NCBI GenBank assembly: GCA_937952285.1
Contig: CALFZE010000072.1
Coordinates: 1-46,382, forward strand
Reading direction: 5' to 3'
DNA length: 46,382 bases
Origin: UBA2428 sp002343545
Lineage (GTDB): Bacteria; Bdellovibrionota; UBA2428
Shown here: positions 23,234 to 30,923 of the stretch, piece by piece
Numbering within the stretch: position 1 is the stretch's first letter
Layout of the letters: every line of letters begins with the position of its first letter
Notes under the pieces: generated by a model
The model's input: only the letters and a program-made list of their open reading frames with translations
Database searches by the model: none
What the model was told of the DNA's origin: nothing
Translations under genes and position numbers: made by a program

Positions 23234-23905
23234 ATGGCTCTATCTTCCGGGGCTATGGGTCAAGTCGCTCAAGGGGCTCAGGATTCGCACGGACACGGCG
23301 AACACGGCGCCCTTCACAAACGCAGTAACGACATTTTCGGCAGCGCTTCGAACGGCAAGGTTGGCATGTGGGTTTTCCTCATGACCGACGGCCTGACGTT
23401 CGGCGGGCTTCTCCTGGCTTATGGCATCCTGCGGGTTCGGAACCCGGACTGGCCGCACCCCTCGGATTACCTGGGGATCGGTCTTTCGGCCCTCGCGACC
23501 TTCCTGCTCATCTGTTCTTCGGTCTCGATGGTCATCGCCCAGGCCGCGGGCGAGGCTCGCAAGCCGCGCAAGATGCTCAATTACCTGCTCTTGACCGCGC
23601 TCGGCGGCGCGATCTTCTTGGGCATCCAGGTTTACGAGTACATCCATCTCTTCCACGCCCAGGGCATGAGCTTCTCGGATTTCATGCACGGGCCTCCGCA
23701 GTTCTCGTCGACCTTCTTCATCGTGACGGGCTTCCACGGGGCGCACGTTTTCTCGGGCGTCGTCTACTTGCTCATCATGGCCCTCCGCACGGCGGCGGGT
23801 AAATACGACGACGGTAACGTGGACTCGGTCGAAGTCGCCGGCCTCTTCTGGCACTTCGTCGACCTCGTTTGGATTCTCGTCTTCACGCTCATCTATCTGC
23901 TTTGA
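23234..23905 (+). CDS. ctaE: Cytochrome c oxidase subunit III
   Basis: Integral subunit of 223 residues that stabilises the oxidase and assists proton uptake. Five hydrophobic segments are visible, with GMWVFLMTDGLTFGGL, the conserved Gln/Glu helix FLGIQVYEYIHL, GFHGAHVFSGV and the C-terminal GLFWHFVDLVWILVFTLIYLL. The start may be ATG 23234 or an in-frame ATG at 23255 (MGQVAQGAQ); neither has a convincing ribosome-binding site, and the predicted promoter ends just before 23234. It heads the divergent operon, while the degenerate copy lies in the minus-strand operon. Confidence 0.92.
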   Translation: MALSSGAMGQVAQGAQDSHGHGEHGALHKRSNDIFGSASNGKVGMWVFLMTDGLTFGGLLLAYGILRVRNPDWPHPSDYLGIGLSALATFLLICSSVSMVIAQAAGEARKPRKMLNYLLLTALGGAIFLGIQVYEYIHLFHAQGMSFSDFMHGPPQFSSTFFIVTGFHGAHVFSGVVYLLIMALRTAAGKYDDGNVDSVEVAGLFWHFVDLVWILVFTLIYLL

Positions 23906-23919
23906 GGTTGGAATCAGGC

Positions 23920-24489
23920 ATGGCGCACGCAAGCACGTCCCACGGAGCCGTTTTGGACCAAGCCGCCCTCGATCAGGCGGAAAAGGCCAAGGTCTCCAAG
24001 TACATCAAAATCTTCTGGGCCCTCTGCATCTTCACCGTGGCCGAGGTCGGCATCGTGTTCTTCGAGAAGGTCCTCTCGAAGCTCGTCATCGACTCGGTCG
24101 TGATTCTCTTCACGATGCTGAAAGCCGGCTTCGTCGGTTACTACTTCATGCACCTCGAGTACGAGAAGCGCTGGACGAAGATCGTGGCGGTGCTCCCGCT
24201 CCTGATCGTCGGTTTCTACGCCATCTTCCTCATGCCGGACACCGTGCGCGAGCGTCCGATCAGCCTTTACGTGGCCGAACCGGCTCGCGTTTACCCGGTG
24301 CACGAAGAAGCCAAGTCGGAGACGGCCGCGGCTCCGATCGAAGGCCAGTTCTTCCAAGTGAAGGCCGGCGAGGCGAGCTCCGGTGCGCCCGCGGGCGCCG
24401 CCCCCGTGGCGGCTCCCGTCTCGGCTCCGGCCGCCGGCTCGGCGCCGACGAGCGACAATCCCCTCGATAGCGTCGAGGCTTGGCGCTGA
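23920..24489 (+). CDS. Cytochrome c oxidase subunit IV-like protein with Ala/Pro-rich tail
   Basis: A 189-residue protein starting at ATG 23920, 14 bases after subunit III. Residues 1-110 hold three hydrophobic helices and match the prokaryotic subunit IV (CtaF/COX4-pro) pattern: KYIKIFWALCIFTVAEVGIVF, MLKAGFVGYYFMHLEYEKRW and IVAVLPLLIVGFYAIFLMPD. A hydrophilic C-terminal extension of about 75 residues, rich in Ala, Pro and Ser, is not usual for the family and is probably disordered. The gene is followed by a small CxxC protein whose GTG lies 4 bases after the stop. Confidence 0.85.
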   Translation: MAHASTSHGAVLDQAALDQAEKAKVSKYIKIFWALCIFTVAEVGIVFFEKVLSKLVIDSVVILFTMLKAGFVGYYFMHLEYEKRWTKIVAVLPLLIVGFYAIFLMPDTVRERPISLYVAEPARVYPVHEEAKSETAAAPIEGQFFQVKAGEASSGAPAGAAPVAAPVSAPAAGSAPTSDNPLDSVEAWR

Positions 24490-24493
24490 GACC

Positions 24494-24712
24494 GTGCGTT
24501 TCCTCTCGCTCCTGACGCTGTTTCCGCAGATCGCGCAGGCTTGCGCCATCTGCGGATTGAACGAAAGCTTCTCGCCGAAGATGCTCCTCATCGGGCTCGG
24601 CTTCGTCTTGATCCCGATGGCCTTCGCCGCTTTCGTGGGTTGGCGCGTCTGGAAGGACGCCAAGCGCCGTTCGGCGCGTCGGAACGCGCCCGCTCCGACC
24701 GAAGGAAACTGA
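24494..24712 (+). CDS. Small CxxC membrane protein of unknown function
   Basis: A 72-residue protein starting at GTG 24494, four bases after the subunit IV stop. A short hydrophobic N-terminus, (M)RFLSLLTLFPQIAQA, looks like a signal peptide and is followed directly by CAICGLNESF with a CxxC pair. One membrane helix (LLIGLGFVLIPMAFAAFVGW) and a basic tail complete it. I do not recognise the family. Position between an oxidase subunit and an exporter suggests a metal-handling or thiol role outside the membrane. Its stop abuts the GTG of the ATPase. Confidence 0.7.
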   Translation: MRFLSLLTLFPQIAQACAICGLNESFSPKMLLIGLGFVLIPMAFAAFVGWRVWKDAKRRSARRNAPAPTEGN

Positions 24713-25669
24713 GTGGAAATCGGAAACGTGTCGGGATCGCAACTTGCCTTGGCGATCGCCGTGGAAGGCTTGGGTTACCGCTATCCGGGCGCTTCGACGG
24801 ACGCCGTGAACGAGATCTCCTTCGTGATTCCCCGCGGCTGCGTGACCGGGATCCTGGGGCCGAACGGGAGCGGCAAGTCGACGACCTTCCGGATGCTTTC
24901 GACGCAGCTCGTGCCTTCGCGCGGCGAGGCTTGGATCGACGGCGTTTCGGTGCGCAATAACCCGGCCGCCGCGCGCGCCTCGCTCGGCGTGACCTTCCAA
25001 TCGCCGAGCCTCGATCCCTGGTTGAGCGTCGAGGAAAACCTCGAGATCCACGGACGTCTCTTCGGGCTTTCGCGCGCGGAGATCCGCTCGCGGACGACCG
25101 AGCTGCTCAAGCTCTTCGGCTTGCTCGCGCGACGCAAGGAACGGGTGCGCACGCTCTCGGGCGGTCTCGCCCGTCGCACGGAACTCGCGAAGACGCTCCT
25201 CTCCGCGCCGCAGATCCTGCTTTTGGACGAGCCGACGACGGGGCTCGACCCCGCGGCGCGCGTCGACTTCTGGAACGAACTGCGCAAGCTCCGCTCGGGC
25301 GGCATCACGATCGTCGTGGCGACGCACCTGCTCGAGGAAGCGGAACTCTGCGACGAACTTCTCTTCTTCTCGGAAGGGAAGGTCGTCGGCCACGGAGCCC
25401 CCGACGAGCTGCGCGCGGCCGGCGGTCGCGAAGTGCTCCAGGCCGAAGGCTCGGGCGCGCTGGGCATCGCCGAGAAGCTGCGCCCCGTGTTGGGGATGTC
25501 CGACCATCTGCACGTGGAGCCGGGGCGCATGCGCCTCGAGACGAACGAGGGCGCGCGTTGGTTCGAGCAGATCCGCTCGCTCTCGACGATGGGCGTGGAC
25601 AACTTGCGTTGGGGCAAGCCCACGCTCGCCGACGTCTACTTTCGCCTGACGGGACGGGAGTACCGATGA
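24713..25669 (+). CDS. ABC transporter ATP-binding protein (ABC-2 exporter type)
   Basis: Energises an exporter whose permease is the next gene. The 318-residue protein begins at GTG 24713, immediately after the preceding stop. It has Walker A GPNGSGKST, Q-loop TFQSPSLDPW, signature LSGGLARR (Leu replaces the usual Gln), Walker B ILLLDEPTTGLDP and the switch His in ATHLLEEAE. A C-terminal domain of about 90 residues follows. The sequence resembles the NatA/NodI/NosF group. Position directly behind oxidase genes suggests a role in oxidase maturation, for example in copper or thiol supply, but the substrate is not shown. Confidence 0.9.
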   Translation: MEIGNVSGSQLALAIAVEGLGYRYPGASTDAVNEISFVIPRGCVTGILGPNGSGKSTTFRMLSTQLVPSRGEAWIDGVSVRNNPAAARASLGVTFQSPSLDPWLSVEENLEIHGRLFGLSRAEIRSRTTELLKLFGLLARRKERVRTLSGGLARRTELAKTLLSAPQILLLDEPTTGLDPAARVDFWNELRKLRSGGITIVVATHLLEEAELCDELLFFSEGKVVGHGAPDELRAAGGREVLQAEGSGALGIAEKLRPVLGMSDHLHVEPGRMRLETNEGARWFEQIRSLSTMGVDNLRWGKPTLADVYFRLTGREYR

Positions 25670-26424
25670 ACGCCGCGGTCGGGGCGCTGCTCAAGCGCGA
25701 AATCCTGCGCTTCGCGCGCCAGCGCAGCCGTTGGATCGGCGCGCTCGGCACGCCGCTCATGTTCTGGCTCTTCATCGGTGGCGGCTTGGGATCGTCGTTC
25801 CGCATGCCGGGCCTCGAAACGGGACCGACTTCCTATTTGGGTTATTTCTTCCCGGGCGCGATTTTCCTGAGCGTGCTCTTCACCGCGATCTTCTCGACGA
25901 TCTCGGTCATCGAGGATCGCCACGAGGGGTTTCTGCAGGGCGTGCTGACCTCGCCCACGCCGCCGATGGCGCTCGTGCTCGCAAAGATGCTCGGCGGCGC
26001 GCTGCTTGGTCTCGCGCAGGCCGGGCTTATGCTGGCGATCGCGCCGCTGCTCGGGCTCGAGCTTTCGATCCTGCGCGTGCTCGCCGCCTTCGTGCTTCTT
26101 TTCGTGTCGGGCTTCTGGCTCACGGGCCTGGGTTTTTACTTCGCGTGGAAGCTCGATTCCGTGCAGGGCTTCCACGGGGTCATGAATACGGTGCTCGTGC
26201 CGCTTTGGCTGCTCTCGGGCGCCGTCTTTCCCTCGGGTGGCAGCGCCGTCCCGCTCCAGTGGGCGACGCGTTTGAACCCACTTTCCTACGAGGTCGCGGG
26301 GCTGCAGGCCCTGCTGTGGGAGGAGAGCTTCCCCTGGACGGCCTGGGGCATGGCCCTTTCGCTGGGGGTCGGGCTTTCGATCCTGCTCGTGCTCGTCGGC
26401 GAGCGGATGACCTCCCGACGCTAA
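25666..26424 (+). CDS. ABC-2 type transporter permease
   Basis: Membrane partner of the adjacent ATPase. The 252-residue protein starts at ATG 25666, overlapping the ATPase stop (ATGA). Six hydrophobic helices are evident. The conserved ABC-2 segment IEDRHEGFLQGVLTSPTPPMALVLAKMLGG (the E-x-x-x-G/T-x-x-LxxxP coupling region) is intact, as is NPLSYEVAGLQALLW near the C-terminus. It is the last gene of the divergent oxidase transcript and is followed by a hairpin with a downstream T-run. Confidence 0.9.
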   Translation: MNAAVGALLKREILRFARQRSRWIGALGTPLMFWLFIGGGLGSSFRMPGLETGPTSYLGYFFPGAIFLSVLFTAIFSTISVIEDRHEGFLQGVLTSPTPPMALVLAKMLGGALLGLAQAGLMLAIAPLLGLELSILRVLAAFVLLFVSGFWLTGLGFYFAWKLDSVQGFHGVMNTVLVPLWLLSGAVFPSGGSAVPLQWATRLNPLSYEVAGLQALLWEESFPWTAWGMALSLGVGLSILLVLVGERMTSRR

Positions 26425-26461
26425 GGGCGCGCAGGCTCCCTTAGCGATCGAGTGGGTTTTT
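26420..26461 (+). terminator. Probable terminator after the ABC permease
   Basis: GCTAAGGG (26420-26427) pairs with CCCTTAGC (26438-26445); GTTTTT begins 11 bases later. A second small hairpin, GAGACG-CGGG-CGTCTC (26465-26480), overlaps the stop of the convergent EEP gene. Together they probably separate the two transcripts. Confidence 0.55.
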
Positions 26462-26478
26462 CGGGAGACGCGGGCGTC

Positions 26479-27492
26479 TCATTTCCCGACGATCGTCGCG
26501 AGGAGGCCGAAGTGATCCGACACCCAGGTGTTGCCGCTCGGGTCGTCGAAGATGCGGTCCACGCGGATCTCCCATTTTTGCGTCCGCCGGGTCCACAGCC
26601 AGATGTGATCGAAGCGGTGGTACTCGGTGTCCCAGGCGTAGTGGGCGTCGTCGTGGCGCGAGAGCTCCGCGCTGCGGCGGCAAAGGGCGTTGCGGAAGGG
26701 ATCCCAGGTCGCGAGCGCCTCGCCTTTTTCGTCGCGCGCGACGAGGTCGACGAAGCCTTCTCCGGCGAGGCGTTGCATCTCGGGGTGCTCGGCCTCGGCG
26801 TTGAAGTCCCCGCAGAGCACGACGGCGTCGAAGCCGGGCATCCGCGGCAGCAGCCAATCCAGGAGCGCTTCGATCTCGCGCCCGCGTCGGGTCGCGGCGC
26901 CGTTGCGCGGCGACCCGGAGTGCAGGTGCGTGTTCACGAAGAGCCAGCGTTGGCCGGCGAAGGCGCAATCCATCGCGCAGAAAACGCGTCGTTCCGCGAA
27001 GTGCGCCCCAATCTCGAGGTGCCTTCCCGCGCCGAGCGGGAGCGTGGCTTCGAGGGCACGGCCCGAGATCGTGCCGGCGTGCTCGACGGGCGAGGTCGCG
27101 GGGCCGGCCCAGAGCACGCCGACGCCTTCTTCGAGGAGGGGCGGATAGGAGAGCGGGCCCACGCGCACGCCGACGTTGGCGGCCTTGCCGGTCGCGCGCA
27201 TGTCGAGGTCCCCGGCGAGTTGGCGCAGGCGACGTCCGAGGGGATTGAGCTCCTGCAGGCAGAAGACGTCGAGCACGGGATGGATCGCGTCGCTCGCGAC
27301 TTCGCCGCCGTCGAGTCGCGCTTCGGGGTGGCGGAGCAGTCGCAGGCCGCGCAAGAGCGCGCCCCGGCGGAGCCAGGCCGAGAGCGGGTTTTCCGCGGGC
27401 GGCATGAGCAGCGGCTTCGTATGGTCGAGGCCGTGCCAAAGATTTTGCGTGAGGACGCGGACGCGGAAGGGAGCGGCGGCGGATTCGGACAT
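26479..27492 (-). CDS. Endonuclease/exonuclease/phosphatase (EEP) family hydrolase
   Basis: A 337-residue Mg-dependent phosphodiesterase of the EEP superfamily. Motifs in order are RVLTQNLWHG (Asn metal ligand), FCLQELNPLG (Glu ligand), FVNTHLHSGSPRN (catalytic His), VVLCGDFNAEAEHPE (Asp/Asn pair) and the C-terminal WVSDHFGLLATI (Asp-His pair). No signal peptide is visible, so it probably acts in the cytosol. Substrates in this superfamily range from DNA to sphingomyelin and phosphoinositides and cannot be chosen from sequence. It stands alone on the minus strand between plus-strand genes. Confidence 0.88.
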   Translation of the reverse strand: MSESAAAPFRVRVLTQNLWHGLDHTKPLLMPPAENPLSAWLRRGALLRGLRLLRHPEARLDGGEVASDAIHPVLDVFCLQELNPLGRRLRQLAGDLDMRATGKAANVGVRVGPLSYPPLLEEGVGVLWAGPATSPVEHAGTISGRALEATLPLGAGRHLEIGAHFAERRVFCAMDCAFAGQRWLFVNTHLHSGSPRNGAATRRGREIEALLDWLLPRMPGFDAVVLCGDFNAEAEHPEMQRLAGEGFVDLVARDEKGEALATWDPFRNALCRRSAELSRHDDAHYAWDTEYHRFDHIWLWTRRTQKWEIRVDRIFDDPSGNTWVSDHFGLLATIVGK

Positions 27493-27641
27493 GCCGCGAT
27501 TCTACCGCGACGAAGGCGCGCTCCCACCGAACGCCCAATTTTTTCGGCGACGCCAATTTTCCGTCGAGGCTTCGCGCCGGGGCGCCGAAGCGTCAGGACT
27601 TAGGGGTTGGGGATGCCCCCGCGCGTCCCCATAATGAAGGA

Positions 27642-27965
27642 ATGGCAGGGATCGAAGGCATCGAGATCGAAATCCGCAACGCCGAGTTCGTGCTCGCGGC
27701 CTGGTTAGGACAGATCGTCGCGCGCGGGATCGAGGGCGTCGCGGTCGATCGCGTCGAGCTCGTGAGTCACGCCTATCTCTCCGCGCTCGTTCAGCAATGG
27801 CCTTCGCTCGTTCCCTCGCGTTTGCCGGCGCTCGTCGAGGCGACGCTCAAGATCCGCCGCCGCGAGCCCGACCGATTCTTGAGGCAGCGCCGACTCGCGC
27901 TCGCCTACCTGGCCGAACGGCTCGTCCCCGGGGACGTCGCCGCGGCCCCCTCCGCGAGTCTTTGA
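27642..27965 (+). CDS. Small protein of unknown function, paralogue A
   Basis: A 107-residue soluble helical protein. Its C-terminal half contains WPSLVPSRLPALVEATLK and EPDRFLRQRRLALAYLAERL. The next gene, 26 bases downstream, has the same arrangement, so the two form a tandem duplicated pair. I do not recognise the family, and no catalytic or metal motif is visible. The region 27493-27641 upstream is the divergent gap with the EEP gene and shows no clear promoter boxes. Confidence 0.7.
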   Translation: MAGIEGIEIEIRNAEFVLAAWLGQIVARGIEGVAVDRVELVSHAYLSALVQQWPSLVPSRLPALVEATLKIRRREPDRFLRQRRLALAYLAERLVPGDVAAAPSASL

Positions 27966-27991
27966 GCTCGCCTTTCCGGAAAGGAAATCCC

Positions 27992-28276
27992 ATGGCCCAA
28001 CGCGATGAACTCCACGAAGAACTGCTCGCCGCGAAGATCGCCCTCGAGGCGTGGCTCTCGAACGGGGCCCGCCGCATCGAAGCGCGCGAGGTGTTGCACC
28101 ACGCCCTGCTGACGGCCTACGCCGAGCACTGGCCCGAGCAGGTCCCCGCGTGGCTGCCGCGGCTCGTGGCGGCGACCGTTTCGGTGCGCGCGGCCGAGCC
28201 GCGGCGCTTCGTGCGCCAGCGTCGCGTGGCCCTCGAGTTCTTGCGGGAAAAACTGTCGAACGAAGCGAGCTTCTGA
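27992..28276 (+). CDS. Small protein of unknown function, paralogue B
   Basis: A 94-residue protein starting at ATG 27992 with AGGAAA about eight bases upstream. Core similarity to the preceding gene: AWL near residue 20, then WPEQVPAWLPRLVAATV and EPRRFVRQRRVALEFLREKL at the end, matching paralogue A position for position with common W, P, LP, LV, AT, EP, RF and RQRR. The conserved block suggests a surface for binding rather than catalysis. A partnership between the two copies (heterodimer) is a guess. Confidence 0.7.
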   Translation: MAQRDELHEELLAAKIALEAWLSNGARRIEAREVLHHALLTAYAEHWPEQVPAWLPRLVAATVSVRAAEPRRFVRQRRVALEFLREKLSNEASF

Positions 28277-28294
28277 GCGGGCTCGCGCGCCCGA

Positions 28295-30748
28295 TCAGAA
28301 CCCTTGGCCGCCTTGAAGGACGAAGCGGAAGGCGCCCGAGCCGGAATCCAAGAAGATCAGGGCCATCGAAGCGTAAGGGTTTCCTTCCGAGCTCAGGCGG
28401 TCGAAGCGAATGGCGTCGGCCGGGAAAAAGGTTTCGGGCGGAAGGTTGGGCAGCAGGTCGTTGGGAACGTAGGCGCGGTAGACCGCGTACCAGTTCGCGC
28501 CGCCGTCCGGCGAGCGGAGCACCCAGTTGAAGCGGCGGTAGTCCGAGAGGCCCATCACGAGGTCCGAACTGCGGCCCTCGCCGCGATCGAGGACGCGGAG
28601 GAAGCGGACTTGGGTGCTGCCGTCGAACGCGCTCGAGACGACGTCACTCGGCCAGTGGATTTGGCCGAAATCGCCGCTTATCGGAGTCGCGCTGGGCGTG
28701 GCGGCATCCGAGAGCGCGAAGCCACGGATGACGACGGTCGGTCGTAAGCCCGTGTGGACCGCGGCGCGGATGAGCTGCCGCGGACCTTGGGCGCTCGGGA
28801 TGATGGCCATTTTGCCTTCGCTACCGTCCGTCGCGCCGAGCGTCACCGAAACTGTGCCGAGGTTCGCGGCGTCGCAGAGCAGGGCTCCCGTCGCGGTGGT
28901 CGGGCAGCGGTTGAAGAGGAGCTTGCGGTTCACCGACTGCATGTAGCTCGTCACGATCCAAGCGGGAGGCTGCGCGGCGTTGCCGGCCTTAAAGGGCGCC
29001 GACAGCGTGAGGTCTTCGACCGAGGAAACGCTATTATCCGAAACCGGGATGGAGCGCCAATCGCCGAGGCGGCCTTGCGCGGGCGCCACGCCGCTGCGGT
29101 TGACGATGAGCGAGCCCAGGTAGCTCGAAGCTTCCTTCGTGTAAACCGCGACGTCGCGATCGCTGGCGCTCTGTCCGAAGGGCGTCGGAGTCGGGCGCGG
29201 CGTCGGATCACAAGTTCCGTCGAAGCAGGGCGTCGGCGCCGAGTTCGCGATCGGGTTGGGCGACGAAACCGGGTCGGCGAAGGCGTTGAGGGTGTAGGCG
29301 CCGGCCGCCGTCAGCGTCGGCAGGGTGAAGTCGCCGAGGAGCGTCGGGACGGAACCCGGGAAGGACATCGCGTAGTGGCTCGCCGCGCTCGCCTTCACGA
29401 GTCTCGTGCGATCGTGCCGCCAGTGCGAGGCCCCGAGGTTGAGCAGGCTAACGTGGTTCTCGTTGATCGACGGCGGGACGTAGTTCGCGCCGTGCGCGGG
29501 CACCGTCAGGCCGAAGTTGACGAGGGAGTTGCGTCGGCCCGAGGAATCGACCGAGACGGAAACCGTCACGCCGTTATTCTCGGCGGCCGCGAAGCTAACG
29601 ACCGGGCTGCTTCCGCCCGTGATGGGGTAGACGAAAGGACACGGGTTGTTCGCGCCGCAGTTGCCCGACACGAAATTTTCGCGAACCGCTTCCCATCCGG
29701 ACCAGGGGACCTTCCGGACTTCGTATTTTTGTTGGGCCACGAGCGTGGAGCCCGCGAACTCTTCGACGGTCCATTGGATGACGGTCGGGGTCGGGCTCAA
29801 GTTCGGCAGGTAGGGAGCTCCGTAGCCGACGCCCGTCGCGACGCCCGCGAACTCGGCCACGCCGCTGCTTCGATCGGGATGCGCCACGCAGGGTTTCGTG
29901 AGGGCACTCGTGCCGGGCATCGTGCTCGCGAGACGCATCGTGTTGCCGAGGTTCGCGCAGCCGAAGCGTACGAAGGAAGGATTGGAGTAGTAGTTCAGGA
30001 TCGGGAGGCCGCCTTGGGTCTCGGCTTTGTTGTAGTAGGGGTAGACGGTCCGGATCTTGATGCCGTCGTCGCCGCCGCCTCCACCGCCGCCGTCCGTCTT
30101 ACAGCCGTACTTCGTGCCTTCGCCGCCCCAATGGGCGACGAGCTCGACCTGGTTCGAGCCGAGGACGATGTTCGCGTCGCCGCGCGCGAAGATAAAGGCG
30201 CCGTCGTCGTTCACGACGTTGCCATCGACCACGATGGAGACGGACTGGTTTTGATCGAGGTTGCGATTGTTCACGCGGATCTCGATCTTGTGGTTCTTGC
30301 AGGCGTCCGCGAAGCCGAGGCCGCGTTTCGAGAAGGCGATGAGGTCGATGCGCTTCTGGCCGGCGGGCACCGAGAAGGAAAGCGAGTCGCCCTTGTCGGC
30401 CGGACCCACGCGAAGACCGAGTCCGGGAATCGCGTTCTGGTTGCAGCTTTGGTCGGCTTCGGGATCGGCGTCGAGCGGCACGCCCACGCCCGTCACGTTC
30501 AGGAAGTAGCACGCGTCGTCGCGCAGGCTGAAGCTGCGGCCGGCGCTATCGCGCAGGGCTTGCTGGCTCGCGCGCAGCTCCGACTTCGCGGCCGCGACCT
30601 CTTCGGGCGTAACGATCTTCACGCTGATCTCGGCTTGGCCGCCCACGCCCGCCGGGGCGCAGGACCACAAGACGAGGATGGCGATGGTCGTCATCCCCCA
30701 AGCTAAAGCCTCACGAAGAAACCGGGTCGCCACCGACGTGCCTCTCAT
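28295..30748 (-). CDS. Large exported lipoprotein of unknown function
   Basis: An 817-residue protein with a basic N-terminus, a hydrophobic segment and a lipobox-like LVLWSCAP, so probably an outer-membrane or surface lipoprotein. The ATG at 30748 is taken; an internal ATG at 30694, preceded by GGGG, would give a shorter signal peptide. The mature part is beta-rich, with an Asn/Ser/Thr composition and eight-odd cysteines near the N-terminal third. A Gly run (residues about 218-226) and a Pro-Thr linker, PTPRPTPTPFGQ, divide it into three blocks. No domain is recognised. It ends 18 bases from the convergent small-protein gene and is divergent from putA. Confidence 0.75.
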   Translation of the reverse strand: MRGTSVATRFLREALAWGMTTIAILVLWSCAPAGVGGQAEISVKIVTPEEVAAAKSELRASQQALRDSAGRSFSLRDDACYFLNVTGVGVPLDADPEADQSCNQNAIPGLGLRVGPADKGDSLSFSVPAGQKRIDLIAFSKRGLGFADACKNHKIEIRVNNRNLDQNQSVSIVVDGNVVNDDGAFIFARGDANIVLGSNQVELVAHWGGEGTKYGCKTDGGGGGGGDDGIKIRTVYPYYNKAETQGGLPILNYYSNPSFVRFGCANLGNTMRLASTMPGTSALTKPCVAHPDRSSGVAEFAGVATGVGYGAPYLPNLSPTPTVIQWTVEEFAGSTLVAQQKYEVRKVPWSGWEAVRENFVSGNCGANNPCPFVYPITGGSSPVVSFAAAENNGVTVSVSVDSSGRRNSLVNFGLTVPAHGANYVPPSINENHVSLLNLGASHWRHDRTRLVKASAASHYAMSFPGSVPTLLGDFTLPTLTAAGAYTLNAFADPVSSPNPIANSAPTPCFDGTCDPTPRPTPTPFGQSASDRDVAVYTKEASSYLGSLIVNRSGVAPAQGRLGDWRSIPVSDNSVSSVEDLTLSAPFKAGNAAQPPAWIVTSYMQSVNRKLLFNRCPTTATGALLCDAANLGTVSVTLGATDGSEGKMAIIPSAQGPRQLIRAAVHTGLRPTVVIRGFALSDAATPSATPISGDFGQIHWPSDVVSSAFDGSTQVRFLRVLDRGEGRSSDLVMGLSDYRRFNWVLRSPDGGANWYAVYRAYVPNDLLPNLPPETFFPADAIRFDRLSSEGNPYASMALIFLDSGSGAFRFVLQGGQGF

Positions 30749-30887
30749 AGCCTTCAGGATAGCGAGCGGTCAGGCCCAAAAGGGTGAAGTCTCGGTGAAG
30801 AGGCCAGGCTTTCCCGGTCCGAGGAGCTTGCGTTTGATCTTAAGTTGTTGAAACGACATCGGGTTTTTCGCGCCGACCCCCCATTGC

Positions 30888-30905
30888 CCGGGCCCAAGCC
30901 CGGGA
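30888..30905. promoter_or_regulatory. Hairpin in the putA leader
   Basis: CCCGGGC (30888-30894) pairs with GCCCGGG (30899-30905) around a CCAA loop, 19 bases before the putA ATG. It could be an operator or a translation-control hairpin. The rest of the 175-base divergent gap (30749-30923) shows no confident promoter. Confidence 0.4.
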
Positions 30906-30923
30906 CTAGCTTTTCGGGCAACT

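Noticed and set aside
24713..26424. ABC pair as the cytochrome c maturation CcmAB
   Set aside because: The ATPase is too long for CcmA and no other ccm genes are present; the permease has the generic ABC-2 pattern.
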